A stretch of DNA of 64,000 nucleotides from Bradyrhizobium sp. 186 (GTDB lineage Bacteria > Pseudomonadota > Alphaproteobacteria > Rhizobiales > Xanthobacteraceae), in NCBI RefSeq assembly GCF_023101685.1, contig NZ_CP082164.1:806001-870000 (forward strand), read 5' to 3'. Position numbers and translations under genes: made by a program. Below the pieces are notes generated by a model. That model searched no databases. It was not told the origin of the DNA and worked only from the letters and a program-made list of their open reading frames with translations. Shown here in pieces: positions 59,197 through 64,000 of the stretch. Within the stretch, counting starts at the first letter, position 1; each line of letters begins with the position of its first letter.

Positions 59197-60039
59197 TCAG
59201 AGCCGCTTGATCGCAGCGATCTCGCTGCCGGCCTGCTTGATACGCGCGATTGCCGGCTCGGTCGGCTCGATCATGGTTGCCATGTGATACGCATTGGCGT
59301 GAACCATAGTGCCGCCGTCGCGCACGATGGCGACGTGCCCCTTCCAGAAGATCAGATCGCCCCGTTGCAGCTTGCCCGTCTCGTGCGGCTCCAACGCGCG
59401 GCCAAGGCCCGCCTGCTGCATGTCGCTGTCGCGCGGGCAGCCGATGCCTGCGGCGATCAGCGAGACCTGCACCAGGCCGGAGCAATCGATGCCAAAACTG
59501 CTCTTGCCGCCCCAGAGATAGGGCGTTCCGACGAAGCGCTCGGCGACCGCGACAAAATCCGACTCGCGATGATCGGGCGGTGCAAGATGCACCTTGGGCA
59601 GATACTTTCCGTCGGCAGTCACGGCAAAACTAGCGTCCTCGCGCGCCACCGCGAGCTGGGACCCCAGCACCAGCGTGTCGGTCGGCGGCAGCTTGATCGA
59701 GGGGCCGGGAAACGCAAACGTCTGGAGCGCGATCACCTTGTGCGTCGGCGCGGCCATCGGCTTCATTAGCGCTGCATCAGGAAGCCAGCCGACATAGCCG
59801 TCGCTGGCAAGCTGGCCCCAGGCCCAGCCTTCGCCGTTGTGGTCGTAGATCGTCACGCGCTCGCCGCGTAGCGCCTGCGTCATCAGCGTCGCGTTCGAGG
59901 ACGGCTGCTCCCGCACTGCCGTGATCGGCTCGACCACCTCGTATTCCTCGCCGGTGACGAAGCGATCCGCTTGTACCTTGCCCTCGAGATATTTCGCGGC
60001 GAGGTCGCCCCGCGCCGGCGTCAGCCGCGGATCATGCAT
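59197..60039 (-). CDS. C40 family peptidase (NlpC/P60 with SH3-like domains)
   Basis: The 280-residue protein has bacterial SH3-like strands in its N-terminal half (AVREQPSSNATLMTQALRGE, EGWAWGQLASDGYVGWLPDA) and a C-terminal NlpC/P60 domain with the catalytic cysteine in FGIDCSGLVQVSL (near residue 186) and the histidine in WKGHVAIVRD (near 235). There is no signal peptide, which suggests cytoplasmic cleavage of short peptides such as imported murein peptides (YkfC-like). Its start overlaps the aminopeptidase stop by eight bases. It converges with yejF. Confidence 0.9.
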   Translation of the reverse strand: MHDPRLTPARGDLAAKYLEGKVQADRFVTGEEYEVVEPITAVREQPSSNATLMTQALRGERVTIYDHNGEGWAWGQLASDGYVGWLPDAALMKPMAAPTHKVIALQTFAFPGPSIKLPPTDTLVLGSQLAVAREDASFAVTADGKYLPKVHLAPPDHRESDFVAVAERFVGTPYLWGGKSSFGIDCSGLVQVSLIAAGIGCPRDSDMQQAGLGRALEPHETGKLQRGDLIFWKGHVAIVRDGGTMVHANAYHMATMIEPTEPAIARIKQAGSEIAAIKRL

Positions 60040-61408
60040 AGCGCTCGCTCAGCAATGTGTAGAGCGCGCGGGCGGCCTGGCACTCGCCGCCCTCGGGCCG
60101 CGCCGGCTTTGCCGACGGGGTCCAGCCATAGATATCGACATGCAGCCAGCTCCTGGCCTGCTCGACGAAGCGCTGCAAGAACAGCGCGCAGGTGATCGAG
60201 CCCGCAAACCCGCCAGAGGGTGCATTGGTGATGGTGGCCGTCTTGGAGTCCAGCCACGCATCGTAGGCCGGCCACAGCGGCATGCGCCACAACGGATCGT
60301 TCTCCTTCGCCGCGCAGCGCGCGACGTCAGCGGCAAGCGTCTCATCATTGGTGTAAAAGGGCGGTAAATCCGGCCCCAAAGCGACGCGCGCCGCGCCCGT
60401 CAGCGTGCCAAGGTCGATCAGAAGGTCGGGCTTCTCCTCGTCGGCCAGCGCCAGCGCGTCGGCAAGCACCAGCCGCCCTTCCGCGTCGGTGTTGCCGATC
60501 TCGACCGTGATGCCTTTGCGCGAAGGGAAGATGTCGAGCGGACGGAAGGCATTGCCGGAGACTGCATTTTCCACCGCCGGAATCAGCACACGCAGCCGCA
60601 CCTTCAGCTTCGCACCCATCACCATGCGGGCGAGCGCCAGCACGTTGGCGGCACCGCCCATGTCCTTCTTCATGATCAGCATGCCGCTGGACGGCTTCAG
60701 GTCGAGCCCGCCGGTGTCGAAGCAGACGCCCTTGCCGACCAGAGTGACTTTGGGATGGGAGGGATCGCCCCAGCTGATGTCGATCAGCCGAGGCGCGCGG
60801 TCCGAGGCCATGCCGACCGCATGGATCAGCGGGAAATTCCCAGCCTTCAAATCCTCGCCGATGATGCAGGCAAAGCGTGCACCGAATTCGCCGGCGAGCG
60901 CCTGCGCTGTTGCGGCCAGCTCCTCCGGGCCCATGTCGTTGGCCGGTGTGTTGATGAGGTCGCGCGCCAGCATTGCGGCATCAGCGATGCGGTTGATCTC
61001 GGCCGCGTCGACGCCGTCGGGCGGCACCAGCCGGACCTCGGGGCGGTCTGCCTTGCGGTAGCGGGCGAAGCGGTAGCTGCCGAGCGCAAAGGCGAGCGCC
61101 GCCAGTCGTGCATCGTGCGGTGCATTGGCAAAGCGATAGGTACCCGGCGGCAACAGGCCCGGCAAGGCGCCCGGCCTGAACAGGTCGCGCGATCTGGCGC
61201 CGTCGTCCTCGATGCCGAACAAGATCTGTGCGATCGCGCCGTCGGGCGCAGGCAGTGCGAGGTAGCCGCCGGGCTTGGCGGCAAAGGCGCTGGCCGTGGC
61301 GAACTGGCGTTGCGCCGGCGGTAGCCCCTCGCGGATCGCGTCCCAGCTCGACTTGGTGACGAAGGTGATCGGGATGGCGGCGGAAGACGTCTCGAAGACG
61401 GAAGGCAT
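60032..61408 (-). CDS. Leucyl aminopeptidase family protein (M17)
   Basis: The ATG at 61408 (MPSVFETSSAAIPITFVTKS) gives 458 residues; a TTG at 61432 adds eight. The C-terminal catalytic domain has the metal- and substrate-binding blocks VTLVGKGVCFDTGGLDLKPS (near residue 220), MLIMKKDMGGAANVLA and the signature NTDAEGRLVLADAL (near 306). It is a cytoplasmic, metal-dependent exopeptidase releasing N-terminal residues. Length is slightly below E. coli PepA. It overlaps the NlpC/P60 gene by eight bases, so the two peptidases are made together. Confidence 0.93.
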   Translation of the reverse strand: MPSVFETSSAAIPITFVTKSSWDAIREGLPPAQRQFATASAFAAKPGGYLALPAPDGAIAQILFGIEDDGARSRDLFRPGALPGLLPPGTYRFANAPHDARLAALAFALGSYRFARYRKADRPEVRLVPPDGVDAAEINRIADAAMLARDLINTPANDMGPEELAATAQALAGEFGARFACIIGEDLKAGNFPLIHAVGMASDRAPRLIDISWGDPSHPKVTLVGKGVCFDTGGLDLKPSSGMLIMKKDMGGAANVLALARMVMGAKLKVRLRVLIPAVENAVSGNAFRPLDIFPSRKGITVEIGNTDAEGRLVLADALALADEEKPDLLIDLGTLTGAARVALGPDLPPFYTNDETLAADVARCAAKENDPLWRMPLWPAYDAWLDSKTATITNAPSGGFAGSITCALFLQRFVEQARSWLHVDIYGWTPSAKPARPEGGECQAARALYTLLSERYA

Positions 61409-61611
61409 CGGAAGGTCCGGATCTGAGATCAACAGGTCATTCGGTCGGAGGAGACTTCGCAGAGTTTTGCCGCGCCTGCAATCGGCTTCGCGGTCATTGT
61501 TCAGCGAGGCGCTACTCGCAGCAGAAGTGCCGTGCTAGGTTCCGGACGACGGTCGCCAAGGGCGCGGAGAACGCCGGCGACCGAAGACCAAGCGTGCCGG
61601 GAGGAAGTGCA

Positions 61612-61815
61612 ATGGACGTTGTGTGGAGCGTGGTCACATTCATCGGCGAGGCCCTCGAGGCGGTTTTTGGCTATGTCGAGCATCACCACTGGATCTTTGC
61701 TTTCCTTGCCGGCGGCTACGTCTTCTATCTTCACGACCGTTCGGTCCATGCGCGGTTCAATGCGCTCGACAGGCGCATCGACGAAATCCGCAAGCGCCTT
61801 GCCATCGAATATTGA
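61612..61815 (+). CDS. Small membrane protein (67 aa)
   Basis: The ATG at 61612 follows GGGAGGAAG and gives 67 residues. A first amphipathic or membrane segment (VVWSVVTFIGEALEAVFGYV) is followed by HHH, a second hydrophobic stretch (WIFAFLAGGYVFYL), and a charged helical tail (RFNALDRRIDEIRKRLAIEY) likely to form a coiled coil. No family recognised. It stands alone between the aminopeptidase and the phosphoesterase. Confidence 0.65.
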   Translation: MDVVWSVVTFIGEALEAVFGYVEHHHWIFAFLAGGYVFYLHDRSVHARFNALDRRIDEIRKRLAIEY

Positions 61816-62053
61816 TTGGATCGGCGAAACCATCGTCGCACGTGTCTCGTATTCATGTTGAGAACTGCCGTTCACGAAAGCGGTCAGAGAGGGCTTTACT
61901 AGCGCTGTGGTTGTAGAATTATCGATGAATATTTTAGATTGTGCCGTGCGGTTCTGCACGCATCGAGCGCTTGGTTGAACCGGCCTGAACCTGTTCGTCG
62001 AAGGCATTTCTCTCATCGTTTGGCGGCGCAGCATTCGCAATGAGCGGCGCAAA
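61816..62053. other. Intergenic region upstream of the phosphoesterase gene
   Basis: About 240 bases with a lower GC patch (TATCGATGAATATTTTAGAT near 61920), likely the promoter of the gene at 62054. I see no gene, repeat family or strong hairpin. Confidence 0.4.
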
Positions 62054-63556
62054 ATGGATAGATCGTTTGTCATTGCGCATATTTCCGACCTGCATCTGGA
62101 CGGGTCAGGCCGGCTGCTTGCGACGATCGAAGCGCTCAGAGCCGCTCTCGGCGAGAGGATGGCCGACTTCGCGGACATTCCCGATCGCGTTCTGCTGATC
62201 ACAGGCGATCTCGTGCACGACCCGACGCCGCGCGCGCTCGACGAAGCGCTCGCCGTCATCGCATCCTTCCGGCAGACCGGGCTGTTCACCGACATCCAGG
62301 CGATCGCCGGCAACCATGACGTCAAGCCGCCGAGCCAGCGCGCCGGCCGCCACGACGCCTACGATTATTTGCATCTGCCGCGAACCTCGAAGAGCGTCTA
62401 TTACCGCCAGGCTGGCCTTGAACTGGTGCTATTGGATTCCAACCGCGCAAGTCTCACGACGCTCGCGAGTGGCAATATCGATCAGAGTGCTTACAGCGCG
62501 ATGGTCGCGGATTCCGCCCGGCTGAGCGTCGAGCTCGCGGGCAGCATTGGATCGGCCGGACGCGCCGATTATGCCGAGCCGGTGGAAAACCTGGTGCGCG
62601 TGCTGGCGCTGCACCATCATCCGCTTCCGCAGGCGACCGGCGAAGGAAAGCGGTTTCTCGGCGCCCCTGACGAGCCGCTGATGTATCTCGCCGCGCCTGC
62701 GACCTTTCTCGAAGCGGCCACCTCGCTCAACGTCAATCTGGTCCTGCACGGCCACCGGCATGTCGAGGGACTGACCCGCTATTCGATCCCCGACCCGCGC
62801 GCGACCGTCAGCGAAGGCGGTGAGGATTACTGGCGTACGATCTACGTGCTCTCCTGTCCGTCCTCGACCGGGCAGGCCGGCGACGATGCGGGCTTCAACA
62901 TCATCCATTTCGGCTCAACGTCCGAGGCCAGCCGTCCCGAGTACCGGTTCGCAATCGCCCGGTATTCGCGGCCGCGCAACGGCGGTGCATTCGGACCGCT
63001 CGACTCGAACCTGCCGGACGGCGTCATCAGGCTTCCGGCAGGGCGGGATTTTTCCCGCGATCCCGCCTTCCAATCGGCGATCGAGATTGGCTCATGCGCA
63101 ACGCTGAAGCGCGATCAGATCGTGGCGTTGGCTCGCCTGCTGTTGATGCGCCGCGCCTTCTACGCTGACTGCAAGCAGAGCTGGGCGAACACGCTCCACA
63201 CCTGTCTGGTCAGCTCGCAAGCCTGGGAGGCTATCGACGGCAAGTTCGCGAGGTCGGGGCAGGCGCATGACGTCGAGGTGGTGGCCGCGGTAAGGCTGCT
63301 GCTGAGCCGATTGACCGAGCAATCCGCAGACGTACTCGGCATCAATCGCCTCGCGCTCGGCGAACTCCGTGCGAAGCGCCTGGTCAATCGTTTGGACCTT
63401 ATGCGCGAATTGCCGAGGATGCCGCGCGCGGGCATCGATGTTGAGGGACAGATGCAGCAGAGATTGCAATTGCTGCGGGACCTGAATGATCGGGTGAAGG
63501 TGCTCGGCCTGGACCTCGGCCTCGGCGGCGAGATGCCGCCGCAAACGCCTCCGTGA
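62054..63556 (+). CDS. Calcineurin-like metallophosphoesterase with a long C-terminal extension
   Basis: The 500-residue product has all metal-binding motifs of the family: ISDLHLD (residues 10-16), TGDLVHD (near 50), AGNHD (near 85), LHHHP (near 188) and HGHRH (near 232). This catalytic part ends around residue 300. The remaining 200 residues include LKRDQIVALARLLLMRRAFY and a helical end with possible coiled-coil character (DVEGQMQQRLQLLRDLNDRV), which I cannot assign. No signal peptide. Substrate unknown: cyclic nucleotides, nucleic acids or phosphoproteins are all possible for the family. Confidence 0.85.
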   Translation: MDRSFVIAHISDLHLDGSGRLLATIEALRAALGERMADFADIPDRVLLITGDLVHDPTPRALDEALAVIASFRQTGLFTDIQAIAGNHDVKPPSQRAGRHDAYDYLHLPRTSKSVYYRQAGLELVLLDSNRASLTTLASGNIDQSAYSAMVADSARLSVELAGSIGSAGRADYAEPVENLVRVLALHHHPLPQATGEGKRFLGAPDEPLMYLAAPATFLEAATSLNVNLVLHGHRHVEGLTRYSIPDPRATVSEGGEDYWRTIYVLSCPSSTGQAGDDAGFNIIHFGSTSEASRPEYRFAIARYSRPRNGGAFGPLDSNLPDGVIRLPAGRDFSRDPAFQSAIEIGSCATLKRDQIVALARLLLMRRAFYADCKQSWANTLHTCLVSSQAWEAIDGKFARSGQAHDVEVVAAVRLLLSRLTEQSADVLGINRLALGELRAKRLVNRLDLMRELPRMPRAGIDVEGQMQQRLQLLRDLNDRVKVLGLDLGLGGEMPPQTPP

Positions 63557-63649
63557 AGTCGAGGGCGCCGGGTGTTAACCGGCGGTTAGGGTTAACAGTC
63601 TATTGCTGGCGCGTTCGGCTCGATCAATCGGCTCGAGAGTCAAAGCGTC

Positions 63650-64000
63650 ATGCGCCAACGGTTCAGTCTTGCCCGGCTTCTTGCGTCCACCTCGCTGGTC
63701 GCGGCGGTGGCTATGGGTCTTGGCGGCTGCGCGGCGATGTCGAAACTCTCCGATGTCACCGGCTCGGTCGGGCCGCGGGCGGAAGCCGCCCCCACCGATC
63801 CCACGCGCGCCGTCGAAGCCTATGGCGAGCGCTATCGCGCCAATCCCAAGGACGCCGACGCGGCACTGGCCTATGGCCAGGCGCTGCGCGCCAACGGTCA
63901 GCGCGCCCAGGCCGCCGCCGTGCTCGAGCAGGCGACCATCGCCAATCCCGGCAACAAGGCGCTGCTCGCCCAATATGGCCGAGCGCTCGCCGACAATGGT
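63650..64000 (+). CDS. TPR-repeat lipoprotein, TadD-like (N-terminal part, runs off window)
   Basis: 117 residues are visible. The N terminus MRQRFSLARLLASTSLVAAV is followed by a lipobox (LGGC near residue 27), so the protein is a lipoprotein. From about residue 50, YGERYRANPKDADAALAYGQ and LEQATIANPGNKALLAQYGR are tetratricopeptide repeats. The layout resembles TadD, the outer-membrane assembly lipoprotein of Flp/Tad pili. Other tad genes would be expected near but lie outside the window. The identification as TadD is likely but not certain. Confidence 0.75.
   Translation, partial: MRQRFSLARLLASTSLVAAVAMGLGGCAAMSKLSDVTGSVGPRAEAAPTDPTRAVEAYGERYRANPKDADAALAYGQALRANGQRAQAAAVLEQATIANPGNKALLAQYGRALADNG

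Noticed and set aside
61501..62325. Minus-strand frame of 274 codons overlapping the phosphoesterase start
   Set aside because: Serine- and arginine-rich composition with no motif; the plus-strand gene has all catalytic motifs.

Overview
The window looks like Bradyrhizobium or a very close relative in the Bradyrhizobiaceae. It is GC-rich throughout, with GTG and TTG starts behind good ribosome binding sites. It carries a 184-residue membrane-anchored cytochrome c matching Bradyrhizobium CycM, many branched-chain-type ABC transporters, aromatic and dicarboxylate catabolism, and palindromic repeats in most intergenic gaps. No rRNA, tRNA or CRISPR array was seen. The assignment rests on gene content, not on a search.

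Bases 1-16.7 kb form an aromatic-acid region. A leftward operon (4346 to 1) encodes a crotonase-type hydratase, a feruloyl-CoA-synthase-like ligase, a 3-hydroxyacyl-CoA-type dehydrogenase, a hotdog thioesterase and the start of a binding protein. A DUF3237 gene and a TRAP transporter (dctP, dctQ, dctM order) follow, the latter divergent from pobA (4-hydroxybenzoate 3-monooxygenase). Then come a PaaI-type thioesterase, a LysR regulator divergent from an FMN-binding oxidase-like gene, and a LivH / LivM-LivG fusion / LivF transporter with no binding protein of its own, divergent from a MarR regulator. Together this resembles the hydroxycinnamate uptake and degradation systems of Rhodopseudomonas (CouPSTU-like ABC, TarPQM-like TRAP, CoA-dependent side-chain shortening). 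Several promoter gaps hold clear palindromes.

Bases 16.7-36 kb hold a glycerate 2-kinase and then a leftward cluster: an IclR regulator, livG, livF, livH, livM and four tandem paralogous binding proteins, with terminator-like hairpins after three of the four. Divergent from the IclR gene, across a perfect 9+1+9 palindrome, is a pim-type dicarboxylate beta-oxidation operon: pimF, pimA, a residual pimB, pimC, pimD, and a nearby SDR. The thiolase pimB is reduced to 31 codons made of its extreme N terminus joined in frame to its extreme C terminus, an internal in-frame deletion.

Bases 36-42.6 kb hold glpK and then a disturbed area: an IS110-family (IS1111-type) insertion inside a palindromic repeat, a possible cut-off small gene, a frameshifted secreted-protein gene, a DUF6636 gene, a glutathione S-transferase with a decayed partial copy nearby, and a small cysteine-rich secreted protein overlapping a membrane protein of unknown function.

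Bases 42.6-64 kb are mostly housekeeping: metF-metH, an LLM flavin oxidoreductase, pheA, kdsB, cycM, a five-gene Yej/Yep-type peptide importer with two Tat-signal binding proteins, an NlpC/P60 peptidase overlapping a leucyl aminopeptidase, a small membrane protein, a metallophosphoesterase with a long C-terminal extension, and the start of a TPR lipoprotein resembling TadD. The importer and the two peptidases would suit uptake and recycling of cell-wall peptides.
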